A DNA stretch of 36,292 nucleotides, from positions 1-36,292 of the forward strand of contig JANXZX010000229.1 of the NCBI GenBank assembly GCA_025355325.1. Reading direction: 5' to 3'. The position numbers and the translations under genes were made by a program. Position 1 is the stretch's first letter, and each line of letters starts with the position of its first letter. This stretch comes from Geobacteraceae bacterium. GTDB taxonomy: Bacteria > Desulfobacterota > Desulfuromonadia > Geobacterales > Pseudopelobacteraceae. This document shows, one piece after another, positions 20,601 through 27,291 of the stretch. The notes below the pieces were generated by a model. It was not told the origin of the DNA and searched no databases. It saw nothing but the letters and a program-made list of their open reading frames with translations.

Positions 20601-20873
20601 GCTTCTGATGGTTTTGAAGCTCTGGAGTTGTTTAGGGTGCATTCGGACGAAATAATCTTTGTGATACTGGACATGGCCATGCCGCACATGGACGGTGTGG
20701 CCGCCTTCAAAGAGCTTAAGACGATTCGCCCGGATATCAAGGTAATCATCAGCAGCGGGAACGCTGCCGCCGACACAAGGCTGACTTTTCAGGATATGCA
20801 GCCGGACGCCTTCATACAGAAGCCGTTCAACATTCAGGAGCTTAAAAATAATATTGCAAAGCTGATGGGATGA
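17652..20873 (+). CDS. Cache-HAMP-PAS-PAS hybrid sensor histidine kinase (paralogue of the preceding gene)
   Basis: This is a 1073-residue membrane hybrid kinase. The frame is open from 17508, but the ATG at 17652 with GGAG (17642-17645) 6 nt ahead is the real start, because the upstream part lies inside the previous gene. Layout: membrane segment about 12-31; Cache sensor about 35-285 (IHVADRTGAVWASG, KRFFKNAVSSRRFSSGEF); membrane segment about 287-306; HAMP; a coiled coil of about 60 residues absent from its neighbour; two PAS domains; HisKA with His710 (GGIAHDFNN); HATPase with NLITNASEA, DSGCGMS and GRGLGMSAV; receiver with Asp1007 (VILDMAMPHMDG) and IQKPF. Similarity to the preceding kinase along the whole length points to tandem duplication. 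The Cache domains differ more than the kinase cores, so the ligands may differ. It ends 2 nt from the convergent PPTase gene. Confidence 0.88.
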   Translation: MFGFLNQPIRRQLFVIVFIVALPTLGALMFTLISERNSARDQAVSDAQKLASSIASEEQGLMTGIQQLLTVLAQLPEIKERNSLKLNPILADVLRLNPQYTNIHVADRTGAVWASGVPLTGPTSQSDKRFFKNAVSSRRFSSGEFTVGNITKKQSFHFALPFLDQYGEVAGVIGCGIDVSSFKKVLDRSKLPDKSNFIVLDHKGIVLTRAINPEKYTGKPDDPYNFGKMSNGPEEGWFYHQSRAFDGVKRYAYYYKLRLKDESEPYMYIRAGVPVNEVMSAASMPIVKSLSVLCLALMAACGLAYVISKKSILQRVENLKFSARQIGLGNFNIKFTDTVTGGELGELAQAFDETVLKLAESERERTEKEFTLREQARLLEHEMAERQKANEQLGARKIQLEHEIEERKTLAIKLEESKQLLAHIIDFLPDATFVVDNEKKVIAWNRAVERLTGVPKSDVLGRGNDAYSRAFHGIQRDILVDLIDENLETLELNYSKFKKNGTILTAESFSPVLNAGNGAYLWSVVAPLFNSEGSRTGTIEIVRDVTELKITELALHEQQERYRLFTSLTSDYVSECERQGTAPFRVKWIGGAVETVTGYTEDEIFSKGCWLSIVHPDDFDRISSYLIHLVPGDISTEEFRLIHETGEVRWVREFCYCRAGAAPGELILYSATTDITKQKSAEEDRLSLERRLLHSQKLESLGVLTGGIAHDFNNLLTAILGNLELGLARVAGDSPVAGNIEKALQASQRAADLTQQMLAYAGKGIFQLASVDLGRLIRENVDFFRTVISKRIELSILTSSDIPMITADPGQIQQVVMNLITNASEAIGENPGTIVVKSGVLDCDEALLGQSLLDEKPSPGRFACIEVSDSGCGMSDESRKRIFEPFYTTKFTGRGLGMSAVLGIIKVHDGAILIESTPGSGSTFTVLFPESHQVFVAPQDQNTHSAAEQSCISRGTVLVVDDEPDVCEICEEYLHLFGFTSLRASDGFEALELFRVHSDEIIFVILDMAMPHMDGVAAFKELKTIRPDIKVIISSGNAAADTRLTFQDMQPDAFIQKPFNIQELKNNIAKLMG

Positions 20874-20875
20874 GA

Positions 20876-21592
20876 TCAGGGAGAGGTAATTCTGGTCACA
20901 ATTGGCAGCAGCGTTGAAAAACGGGCTTCAACAGCCAGAGCAGCACAATAACCGTCTGGCATGCCGATGTCCATAATATGCCAATATGACTGACCACAGC
21001 AGACGTTCAATAGTGTCGTCGTCCCATCGTTGAACGGTGAAATGTCAAAACTGTTTCCGGATAGGGAAAAACCTCTGCCGCAGCCTTTCAGGCAAGCCTC
21101 CTTGCGCACCCAGCAACGGTAGAATGCCGCCGTTTGCAGGAATGGAGTGGGCAGGCTGAACAGCTCTTCCTGTTCAAGCCGGGAGAACGCGATTCTGGCC
21201 ATGTCGGCAAGCGGTTTGCCAGGCTCGATTATCTCGATGTCAACGCCGACTTCAAAACCTGATGCGACAGCCAGCAAGTGCATATCCCCGGAGTGTGACA
21301 GGTTAAAACGGAGATGGCAATTTCTGTCTGCCAGAAACGGTTTGCCATGATCTCCCACGGCGATTTGAACGTTTTCAGGCGTAATTCCAAGATACCTTCC
21401 CAGAATCTCCCGCAGCGCTCCCCGTCCCGAAATAAAACTTTTCCGGGCTGAGTCACTCTTCAGCCGGGCGGCCCGTGCTGTTTCATCTGTCGAGAGTAAA
21501 CTCCCGAGGCGTGTTAGTTCCGTTTGAGTGTGCGATAGGGTGAGAGAGTGCAGATGTACTTCGTTGTCTAATGGACGGGGAATTGAGTTCAT
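20876..21592 (-). CDS. Sfp-type 4'-phosphopantetheinyl transferase
   Basis: This 238-residue enzyme moves phosphopantetheine from CoA to the conserved Ser of acyl carrier proteins. The ATG at 21592 overlaps the oleD stop (ATGA), which fixes the start despite no clear ribosome site and despite the frame being open to 21922. Family motifs are present: FNLSHS (97-102), GVDIE (116-120, metal-binding Asp118 and Glu120) and WVRKEACLKGCG (161-172, with Glu165 and Lys169). The length fits the Sfp/EntD family. As last gene of the operon its most likely substrate is the set of tandem ACPs expected in the upstream part of the pfaA-like protein, the job PfaE does in PUFA synthase systems. Its stop is 2 nt from that of the convergent kinase gene. 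Confidence 0.88.
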   Translation of the reverse strand: MNSIPRPLDNEVHLHSLTLSHTQTELTRLGSLLSTDETARAARLKSDSARKSFISGRGALREILGRYLGITPENVQIAVGDHGKPFLADRNCHLRFNLSHSGDMHLLAVASGFEVGVDIEIIEPGKPLADMARIAFSRLEQEELFSLPTPFLQTAAFYRCWVRKEACLKGCGRGFSLSGNSFDISPFNDGTTTLLNVCCGQSYWHIMDIGMPDGYCAALAVEARFSTLLPIVTRITSP

Positions 21593-22596
21593 GCCGACGG
21601 TTGCTGCAGCGGTTGCCGCAGTGATTGGCGCAACAGGAGCAGTCCTTCGCTGATGGAAATCCCTGGATTGTAGCCGAAGTCGCGGCGTGCGGCACCGATA
21701 TCGAACCAGTGGGCAGTGGCAAGTTCGTGGGCGACAAAACGGGTCATAGGAGGCTCGCCGGACAAGCGGAGGACTCCCCACAGTGCTTCGCAGATGCAGC
21801 CGACTGTGTATGCCAGTTTTGGCGGGATGCTGCGGGTAACCGGAGGGACATCGGCGACGGCGAGGATGCGGTTGACCATATCCCAGAGCGGCAGTGGTTC
21901 GGCGTTGCTGATGAAATAGCACTTGCCCGCAACTGCACTGCCGGGAGAAAGCGCGTCAGCAGCCTGCAGATGAGCACGGGCCGCGTTATCCACATACACC
22001 GTATCCACCAGATTGGGGCGATTGCCGATGCGGCGCAGCTTGCCGGCACGGCCTTTGGCGACGATGCGCGGGACCAGGTGGTTGTCTCCGGGCCCCCAGA
22101 TCAGATGGGGGCGCAATGATGTCACAGCCAGCTCCGGCGAGTTTGCCGCCAGAACCAGCTTTTCAGCCACTGCTTTTGTTGCCGGGTAGTGGGCCTCGTA
22201 GCTGGATGGATACGGGAGCGATTCATTGCCTCCCTCGACATCGCTGCCGTCGAAGACGACGCTGGGGGAGCTGGTGTAGACCAACCGGCTGATGCCGTTA
22301 GTCCGGCAGGCGGTGATGACATTTTCGGTGCCGACCACGTTGGCCTGATAGAAGTCGCGATAACTTCCCCAGATACCGGCCTTGGCGGCCACATGGAAAA
22401 CTATGTCGCACCCTTTTGCTGCGGCAACGACCGCTTCCCTCTCTTCCAGTCCGCCACGGATCTGCCTGACACCAAGCGCTGCAAGAGCGGGATAGTCACC
22501 GCGCGAAAAACTGCATACCTCATCGCCCCGTTCCCGCAGCATCCGGACTATCACGCTGCCCAGAAAACCGCCGCCACCGGTGACCAGCGCTTTCAT
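21589..22596 (-). CDS. oleD: OleD-like NAD(P)-dependent reductase (2-alkyl-3-oxoalkanoate reductase)
   Basis: This is a 335-residue extended short-chain dehydrogenase. In the Ole pathway OleD reduces the 2-alkyl-3-ketoacid made by OleA to the 2-alkyl-3-hydroxyacid. Visible features: nucleotide-binding GGGGFLG (7-13), a catalytic set with Ser110 (TSSPSVVFDG) and Tyr137/Lys141 (YPATK), and RPHLIWGPGD, typical of 3beta-HSD/OleD-like reductases. The start overlaps the oleC stop by 4 nt (ATGA) and the stop overlaps the PPTase start the same way, so translation is probably coupled. The family alone could also be a sterol-type or UDP-sugar enzyme; the oleABC context decides the call. Confidence 0.87.
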   Translation of the reverse strand: MKALVTGGGGFLGSVIVRMLRERGDEVCSFSRGDYPALAALGVRQIRGGLEEREAVVAAAKGCDIVFHVAAKAGIWGSYRDFYQANVVGTENVITACRTNGISRLVYTSSPSVVFDGSDVEGGNESLPYPSSYEAHYPATKAVAEKLVLAANSPELAVTSLRPHLIWGPGDNHLVPRIVAKGRAGKLRRIGNRPNLVDTVYVDNAARAHLQAADALSPGSAVAGKCYFISNAEPLPLWDMVNRILAVADVPPVTRSIPPKLAYTVGCICEALWGVLRLSGEPPMTRFVAHELATAHWFDIGAARRDFGYNPGISISEGLLLLRQSLRQPLQQPSA

Positions 22597-24230
22597 GATC
22601 GCTGCCCCTGCGCCCAGACCGCAAGTTTCTCCCTGAAGATCTTGGCATTGTGCCGGATATCAACCGGGAATGCCGGGTGAAAGAGAATAGTCCGGATTTT
22701 TTTTGTGTGCGGATAACCGCTGCCGAGCTGGAAAAGTTCCGTGCGGATCTGATCCTGCTCCGGTTTCCCCGCTTTCTCCTCCAGTTCCACGCAGAGCACC
22801 GGCTTCTGGTTGCTGCCGGAGCCAACGCCGACCAGCGCAGTACGGAAAACCTTCGGATGGGTATTGAAAACACCTTCTGCCGGAATAGTGTAGAGAGGCC
22901 CGTGAGCCGTCATTACCCGATGTGATTTTCTGCCGCAGAACCAGATCCGGCCTTTGGTATCCAGATAGCCGACATCACCCATGCGGTGCCAGACACCGCC
23001 GTCCGAATCTGGAATCTTGGCCAGCGCGGTTACCTCGGGGCGGTTCAGGTATGCGGTGCTGACTTGCGGTCCGCGTACGGTGATCTCCCCGACTTCCCAG
23101 GGGGGCAGCGCCAGATCATCGCTCCACAAGGTTACCGGGGTGTCGGTAATAGGGATAATAGCCAGCGATATGCTCCGTACCGGCCAACCGACGCAGACTC
23201 CATGTCCTTTGCCGGTCATCTCACCGGTTTCCTCCAGCACTTCGTTGCTGCCGATGGAGCTGACCGGCAGCGCCTCGGTGGCACCATAGGGGGTGAAAAT
23301 CTCGGCATCTTCTGGAAGCAGCGCGGCAAAACGCTTCAGAACAGATGCAGGGACCGGTGCGCCGGCGGAAATCACTCGTTTGAGGGTGGGTATTTTGATG
23401 CCGTGGGATTCACCGTAACGCCCGACCCGATTCAGCAGGGCCGGAGAGCCGAACATGGTTGTTGCGGAAAATTCTTTGGCCGGGCCGAAAATCTGACGGG
23501 GATCGACGGTGCCTGGACGGGTGAAATCCATCTGCGGAATCAGGGCGGTCATGCCGAGGGCCGGAGCAAACAGCGCGAACAGCGGAAATGTCGGCAGATC
23601 GATCTCGCCGGGGCGGATATCGTACATCTCACGCAGGGCATCAACCTGTGCGGCAAAGGTGCCGTGAGTATATACCGCCCCTTTAGGGAGGCCTGTACTG
23701 CCGCTGGTGAACAGGATTGCAGCCACTTCGTCGCGTCTGGTTGCCACCGCCGCAAACGGTGCGGTGAGAGCGGAGCGGCGAACTTTATCAAGCGGTATGC
23801 CGCCCCAGAAGGCTCTGCCACCAACGACAACGGTGATGCGTATGCTGGCGCGGCCCCAGCCGAGTAGACGCCGCGCCACATGCGCCTTGGGAATGCCGAT
23901 GAAGGCGTCCGGTTCCGCTTCGGCCAGACAGCCCTTCATGTTGCGCGCGCCAATGCCCGGATCGATGAACACCGGCACCGCTCCGGCCTTGAACAGGGCA
24001 AAGGTAAGGGAAAACAGTTCCGGTGACGGTGGCACCAGCAGAGCAACCCGCGTTCCGCGAACGATGCCGATTTCTCTCAGCCCACCGGCGATACGGTCAC
24101 TGTCTTTGTCCAGCTCGCGAAAGGTCAGGGAGCGCCCTTCCTGCGGGAAAACGATGGCGGGGGTATCCGGCTGAAGCCGGGCCATTTCGGTCAGGGGACG
24201 GGAGATGTTGACGATGTCAGAGTTATTCAT
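22593..24230 (-). CDS. oleC: OleC-like beta-lactone synthetase (AMP-dependent ligase family)
   Basis: This is a 545-residue adenylate-forming enzyme. In the Ole pathway OleC uses ATP to close the 2-alkyl-3-hydroxyacid into a beta-lactone. The ATG at 24230 (MNNSDIVNIS) gives the usual family length; the frame is open further upstream but there it runs across the antitoxin gene. Motifs: phosphate-binding ILFTSGSTGLPKG (about 173-185), YGATEALPVSSIGS (about 314), GDVGYLDTKGRIWFCGRKSHRV (about 418), and a reduced C-terminal subdomain. It starts 25 nt after the antitoxin gene and overlaps oleD by ATGA. Its transcription may come both from the long operon and from the toxin-antitoxin promoter. Confidence 0.87.
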   Translation of the reverse strand: MNNSDIVNISRPLTEMARLQPDTPAIVFPQEGRSLTFRELDKDSDRIAGGLREIGIVRGTRVALLVPPSPELFSLTFALFKAGAVPVFIDPGIGARNMKGCLAEAEPDAFIGIPKAHVARRLLGWGRASIRITVVVGGRAFWGGIPLDKVRRSALTAPFAAVATRRDEVAAILFTSGSTGLPKGAVYTHGTFAAQVDALREMYDIRPGEIDLPTFPLFALFAPALGMTALIPQMDFTRPGTVDPRQIFGPAKEFSATTMFGSPALLNRVGRYGESHGIKIPTLKRVISAGAPVPASVLKRFAALLPEDAEIFTPYGATEALPVSSIGSNEVLEETGEMTGKGHGVCVGWPVRSISLAIIPITDTPVTLWSDDLALPPWEVGEITVRGPQVSTAYLNRPEVTALAKIPDSDGGVWHRMGDVGYLDTKGRIWFCGRKSHRVMTAHGPLYTIPAEGVFNTHPKVFRTALVGVGSGSNQKPVLCVELEEKAGKPEQDQIRTELFQLGSGYPHTKKIRTILFHPAFPVDIRHNAKIFREKLAVWAQGQRS

Positions 24231-24255
24231 ATGGTATCCAATGGCATTAAAAATA

Positions 24256-24600
24256 TCAGGCGGCTTCTTTAAGCATGAAATCCACATGCACGGCGTCAAA
24301 CGGGAAAACGATCTGTCCGGTCGCAGTTTTTTGTAATATCCCGGCATCCAGCAAAGCATGCACATCGCCATGCACCGCTTTTACGTCCCGTCCCAGACGT
24401 CGCGCTAGTTCGCGAATGGTTAGCGGTCCTTTGCCGGTCATGATGTTCAGCATCTCCCATCGTTTTCCGGAGAGCACCTTGAACAGCAGCGCGGGGGATT
24501 CGAAGCTGATGACGTCCCCCAGCGATTCACCGTCAAATGCTTTTAGAAACCTTCTGTTGGTGCTTTCCCGTGAAGAAACATCCAATGTTACTGTTCGCAT
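24256..24600 (-). CDS. TumA-like HTH antitoxin
   Basis: This is a 114-residue protein with a winged-helix DNA-binding region in its middle (about residues 45-92: GKRWEMLNIMTGKGPLTI, RELARRLGRDVKAVHGDVHALLDAGIL). It resembles the antitoxin/regulator paired with TumE-type (DUF6516) toxins. GGAGGG inside the end of the toxin gene lies 6 nt ahead of the ATG. The toxin stop and antitoxin start are separated by one base (TAATATG), so expression is coupled. It should neutralise the toxin and repress the pair's own promoter, probably at the palindrome 24913-24930. It is on the same strand as the ole genes and separates oleB from oleC. Confidence 0.75.
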   Translation of the reverse strand: MRTVTLDVSSRESTNRRFLKAFDGESLGDVISFESPALLFKVLSGKRWEMLNIMTGKGPLTIRELARRLGRDVKAVHGDVHALLDAGILQKTATGQIVFPFDAVHVDFMLKEAA

Positions 24601-24601
24601 A

Positions 24602-24883
24602 TTATTCCCTCCATGAATCTACATCGTTCCAGAAATCTTCCAGCAAGGCTTTTGGTGAGGTGAAATTATAGGAAGTCTCATGCTGGCCGACATGTTTATG
24701 ATCACCCTTACCGGATTCATTGTCGTAGCGAAGAACACAAGACCCACTCACCACGAAGGCAAGCCGATATTTGAATCTGTGGCAGCTGCCGGCAAGCGGC
24801 ACGTGCAGTCGCCATACCACCAGTTCAACAAAAGCTGTTTCAGATATTGTATGTCGCTCATTGAGCAGCAGGTCTGCATTCAT
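24602..24883 (-). CDS. TumE-like toxin (DUF6516 family)
   Basis: This is a 93-residue protein with the family pattern of TumE toxins: an N-terminal ADLLL segment, VELVVW.LHVPL, H.FKYRL, VLRYDNESGKGDHKH, and a C-terminal YNF......LLEDFWNDV. The toxin-first gene order followed by an HTH antitoxin matches known TumE-TumA pairs. The ATG at 24883 has no Shine-Dalgarno sequence; the best promoter would start transcription about one base before it, so the mRNA may be leaderless. The toxic mechanism of this family is not evident from the sequence. Confidence 0.75.
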   Translation of the reverse strand: MNADLLLNERHTISETAFVELVVWRLHVPLAGSCHRFKYRLAFVVSGSCVLRYDNESGKGDHKHVGQHETSYNFTSPKALLEDFWNDVDSWRE

Positions 24884-24890
24884 GTTGGAG

Positions 24891-24930
24891 AGTGTAACAA
24901 CGGGAGAGGGGTGTTGTCAAGTTTGACAAC
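24891..24930 (-). promoter_or_regulatory. Toxin-antitoxin promoter with palindromic operator
   Basis: On the minus strand TTGACA (24920-24915) and TACACT (24896-24891) are 18 nt apart. The -35 box lies inside a perfect palindrome (GTTGTCAA, 2-nt centre, TTGACAAC) at 24913-24930. A dimeric repressor bound there would block polymerase, the classic autoregulation of toxin-antitoxin operons. The predicted transcription start (about 24884) touches the toxin ATG at 24883. Confidence 0.55.
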
Positions 24931-24955
24931 ATAGTTATGACTTAACAAAAAGAAT

Positions 24956-24984
24956 TTACCGCAGAGGTCGCAGGGGGGCGCTGG
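24956..24984. repeat. Possible degraded GCAGAGG-type short repeat
   Basis: TTACCGCAGAGGTCGCAGG and the following GGGGCGCTGG resemble decayed units of the ACCGCAGAGG(A)CGCAGAGG repeats scattered in many deltaproteobacterial genomes. It sits between the oleB stop and the toxin-antitoxin promoter. Only one partial copy is visible. Confidence 0.3.
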
Positions 24985-25015
24985 GGAAATCAATGAAAAA
25001 AATGATCTATCGACT

Positions 25016-25906
25016 TTATTCAACCGTCCGATCAAGAAATCCTGAAATCAACGGCACAACCTCATCCTTGGCATCTTCAAGAATATAGTGTCCGCAATCG
25101 GGAAAACGGTGAAGTTCTGCCTTGGGAAAGCGCTGCTGCCATTCGGCCAGGAAATGCCGGTCGAAAACAAAATCCAGCTCACCCCAGCAGATCAGCATCG
25201 GCAGATTACTGAACTGTCCGATTCCGGCTGCTACCGAACTGATAAGGTCATAGCCACGGTCACCACTTGAAAGTGGTATGTCCTGCACAAAACGGAGGGT
25301 GGCGATGCGGTTTTGCCATGAATCATATGGAAGCTGGTAGAGGCTGCGCAGCGTATTGTTCATCGGATTGCGTTTGCAGCCAACATATGAGGCGCCCGCG
25401 CTGAAGGCGTTGAAGCCGCGTACCAGCAGCGTGCCGAGTATTGTGTCACGGCAGATGCGCAGGCCGAGCGGGAACGGCTTGCTTTTCGGCAGGTGGAATG
25501 CTCCGGTGTTGAGGATTACCAGTCGTTTGATTCGTTCCGGATGACGTACGGCATAGGCCATACCGATCATGCCGCCCCAATCGTGAACCACCAGGGTGAT
25601 GTTTTCCGTTACGCCAAGTGTTTCAAGCAGCTGTTCCAGATCATCAACCCGGCGGGAAAGGGTGTAGTCGTAACGGTCGTCGCCCGGTTTGTCGGAAAAG
25701 CCGCAGCCGATATGATCCGGCACGATGCAGCGGTAGCGGTCGCGCAATGCCAGTACGAGGTTGCGGTAGTAGAATGACCAGGAGGGGTTGCCATGCACCA
25801 TAACCACTGGCGAACCGTTGCCTTCGTCAAGATAGTGATACTTCAGACCATCAAGGTCGAGATGCTTCCCGGTGAACGGGTATTCTTTTGACAGATCAGG
25901 ATTCAT
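25016..25906 (-). CDS. oleB: OleB-like beta-lactone decarboxylase (haloalkane-dehalogenase-like alpha/beta hydrolase)
   Basis: This is a 296-residue alpha/beta hydrolase. In the Ole pathway OleB decarboxylates the beta-lactone from OleC to a cis-olefin. Visible: oxyanion region HGNP (39-42), nucleophile Asp109 in VVHDWGG (Asp rather than Ser, as in haloalkane dehalogenases and OleB), an acid near WGELDFVFD, and the catalytic His in DCGHYILED. The ATG at 25906 gives a normal N-terminus (MNPDLSKEYPFTG), but its best ribosome site (AAAGG) is rather far, about 15 nt. A TTG at 25939 with AGGGGG ahead, contributed by an adjacent repeat, would add 11 residues. It is separated from oleA by a 341-nt spacer filled with repeats and from oleC by the toxin-antitoxin pair. 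Confidence 0.87.
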   Translation of the reverse strand: MNPDLSKEYPFTGKHLDLDGLKYHYLDEGNGSPVVMVHGNPSWSFYYRNLVLALRDRYRCIVPDHIGCGFSDKPGDDRYDYTLSRRVDDLEQLLETLGVTENITLVVHDWGGMIGMAYAVRHPERIKRLVILNTGAFHLPKSKPFPLGLRICRDTILGTLLVRGFNAFSAGASYVGCKRNPMNNTLRSLYQLPYDSWQNRIATLRFVQDIPLSSGDRGYDLISSVAAGIGQFSNLPMLICWGELDFVFDRHFLAEWQQRFPKAELHRFPDCGHYILEDAKDEVVPLISGFLDRTVE

Positions 25907-25944
25907 GTGTGAGAAAAAGTACCTTTCAGGAGAACGCAAAACTT

Positions 25945-25963
25945 CCCCCTTTACAAAAGGGGG
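25945..25963. repeat. CCCCCTTT hairpin repeat upstream of oleB
   Basis: A perfect 8-bp inverted repeat (CCCCCTTT at 25945-25952, AAAGGGGG at 25956-25963) with a 3-nt loop lies just ahead of oleB in the oleA-oleB spacer. It looks like a short dispersed palindrome and may supply the G-rich sequence in front of an alternative TTG start of oleB. Confidence 0.55.
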
Positions 25964-25981
25964 GCTGGAGTTTAGATTTTG

Positions 25982-26180
25982 CTCCCCCGCCCCTTGCGGG
26001 AGGGGGTTGGGGGGTGGGGGAAGTCACTTGCAGGCAATGCGCTCTGATAATTCCAAGTACTCCCTCATAACATCGTTGTTCCAAAATCGTAATATTCTAT
26101 GGCATATTCTTGTAGGTAATGTCGTGGTTTCACTGCGGCTTCCCCCACCCCCTAGCCCCCACCCGCAAGGGGCGGGGGGA
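25982..26180. repeat. Inverted pair of GC-rich palindromic elements in the oleA-oleB spacer
   Basis: Two 42-bp arms, 25982-26023 and 26139-26180, are inverted copies with 37 of 42 positions matching, and enclose 115 bp of AT-rich DNA with no gene. Each arm has a hairpin core (CCGCCCCTTGCGGG) and a tail of G-runs. The plus strand at 25998-26020 and the minus strand at 26164-26142 each hold four G-runs of three or more with 1-3 nt loops, a G-quadruplex pattern. The mRNA of the operon would carry this just after oleA. The arrangement resembles paired REP/BIME-like elements. It may shape mRNA decay or termination between oleA and oleB. Confidence 0.75.
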
Positions 26181-26247
26181 CTTTTTTGAACCTTTAAAAT
26201 GTCCAAACTCAAGTCCCAGTTTTATGAAAAAAAGGGGGGGTAGCCAA

Positions 26248-27291
26248 TCACCATTCCATTCCCAGCATCAGACAGTTTAACCCACTCCCGATACCCAGAA
26301 ATGCAACCTTGTCGCCCGCTTCCAGAATATCGCGTTCATCGGCAATTGCGGCCGTCAGCGGCAGGGAAACAGTGCCCATGTTGCCCAGGTATTCATAGGT
26401 TGTAAAATCTTTCTCCGGCGGAATGTCGAGCGTTTTAAGGATCGCACTCTGGTGGGCGGAACCGACTTGATGACAGACCACCTGATCAACATCTTCCGTC
26501 TTCCAGCCAACCTGCGGGAGGAACGCATCCCAGGTGCGTCGACCGAGTTCGACGCCGTAGTTCATGACATTGACACCGTCTGTTGACATGGACTGGAGGT
26601 ATCCCCCCTTGCCGTCCGGGGTTAAACCCCAGAGGCAGAGCCGGTGGTGCTCCGGAGCGGTCTGGGTGATGCCGCCCAACAGCTGGCGCCGGGTGGCGCC
26701 GGTGAAAGAGCCATCGGTCAGCAGGATGGCCACGGCGCCGGAACCGCCGGTGAGGGTGGCCAGCGAAGCGGCAAAGTGCTGCATCGTCCGCTCTTCAAGC
26801 ATCCGGGCGATCATGATATCGTTGATTTCGCGTGCGCTCTCGCAGGAAACCACCAGACCGGCCTTGATCTGTCCCAGCTCAATCCGGTTGGCGACATCGA
26901 GAATGCCGTTCAGGACACCGAGACAGGCGTTCGAAAGATCGAACACGGCGGCTTTGCCGCCGATGCCGAGACCGTTGGCAACGCGGCAGGCGGTGGCCGG
27001 CTCGAACTGCTCGCGGCAGACCCCTGCGTAGATCAGTGCGCCGATCTCGTCGGCACCAATACCGGTGGCCAACAAAACTTTTCGCGCAGCTGCGATGGCG
27101 CCATGGGAAAGCGGGTAGCCCGGCTCCCACCAGCGTCGCTCCCGGATACCGGTCAGCGCCTGCAGCTGCCCCGGTACAATGCGCAGGTAGCGGTACAGCG
27201 GCTCCAGCCTGCCTTCAAGTTCAGCGGTGGTAACAACAACCGGCGCCAATTCATAGCCAAGTGCCTCGATAGTGACTTTACGATACTTCAT
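26248..27291 (-). CDS. oleA: OleA, head-to-head acyl condensing thiolase
   Basis: This is a 347-residue thiolase-fold enzyme. OleA joins two fatty acyl thioesters by non-decarboxylative Claisen condensation into a 2-alkyl-3-ketoacid. The nucleophile is Cys123 (SNACLG). Glu97 (REQFEPATA) lies 26 residues before it, the same spacing as Glu117 and Cys143 of Xanthomonas OleA. His274 (CHQVGSAH) and Asn304 (GNMGTVS) are 30 apart, matching His285 and Asn315. These separate it from FabH. GGAG lies 8 nt before the ATG, and the start overlaps the pfaC-like stop (ATGA). That coupling suggests that its substrate is the product of the PUFA synthase. Confidence 0.92.
   Translation of the reverse strand: MKYRKVTIEALGYELAPVVVTTAELEGRLEPLYRYLRIVPGQLQALTGIRERRWWEPGYPLSHGAIAAARKVLLATGIGADEIGALIYAGVCREQFEPATACRVANGLGIGGKAAVFDLSNACLGVLNGILDVANRIELGQIKAGLVVSCESAREINDIMIARMLEERTMQHFAASLATLTGGSGAVAILLTDGSFTGATRRQLLGGITQTAPEHHRLCLWGLTPDGKGGYLQSMSTDGVNVMNYGVELGRRTWDAFLPQVGWKTEDVDQVVCHQVGSAHQSAILKTLDIPPEKDFTTYEYLGNMGTVSLPLTAAIADERDILEAGDKVAFLGIGSGLNCLMLGMEW

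Noticed and set aside
21593-21922. Longer N-terminus for the PPTase
   Set aside because: The extension is a shadow of oleD. The ATG at 21592 overlaps the oleD stop and gives the normal family length.
22986-23867. A 293-codon plus-strand open frame opposite oleC
   Set aside because: GC-rich antisense frame with no recognisable domain and no ribosome site; oleC on the other strand has clear motifs.
24231-24371. Longer N-terminus for OleC
   Set aside because: It overlaps the antitoxin gene in another frame and adds residues not expected for the family; MNNSD at 24230 fits.
26165-26187. Rho-independent terminator on the plus strand (GC hairpin followed by CTTTTTT)
   Set aside because: No plus-strand gene ends nearby; the hairpin is the repeat core. 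It could act as a terminator only for stray antisense transcripts.
26248-27291. FabH-type 3-oxoacyl-ACP synthase III instead of OleA
   Set aside because: The Glu97-Cys123 and His274-Asn304 spacings match OleA, and oleB, oleC and oleD follow in canonical order.
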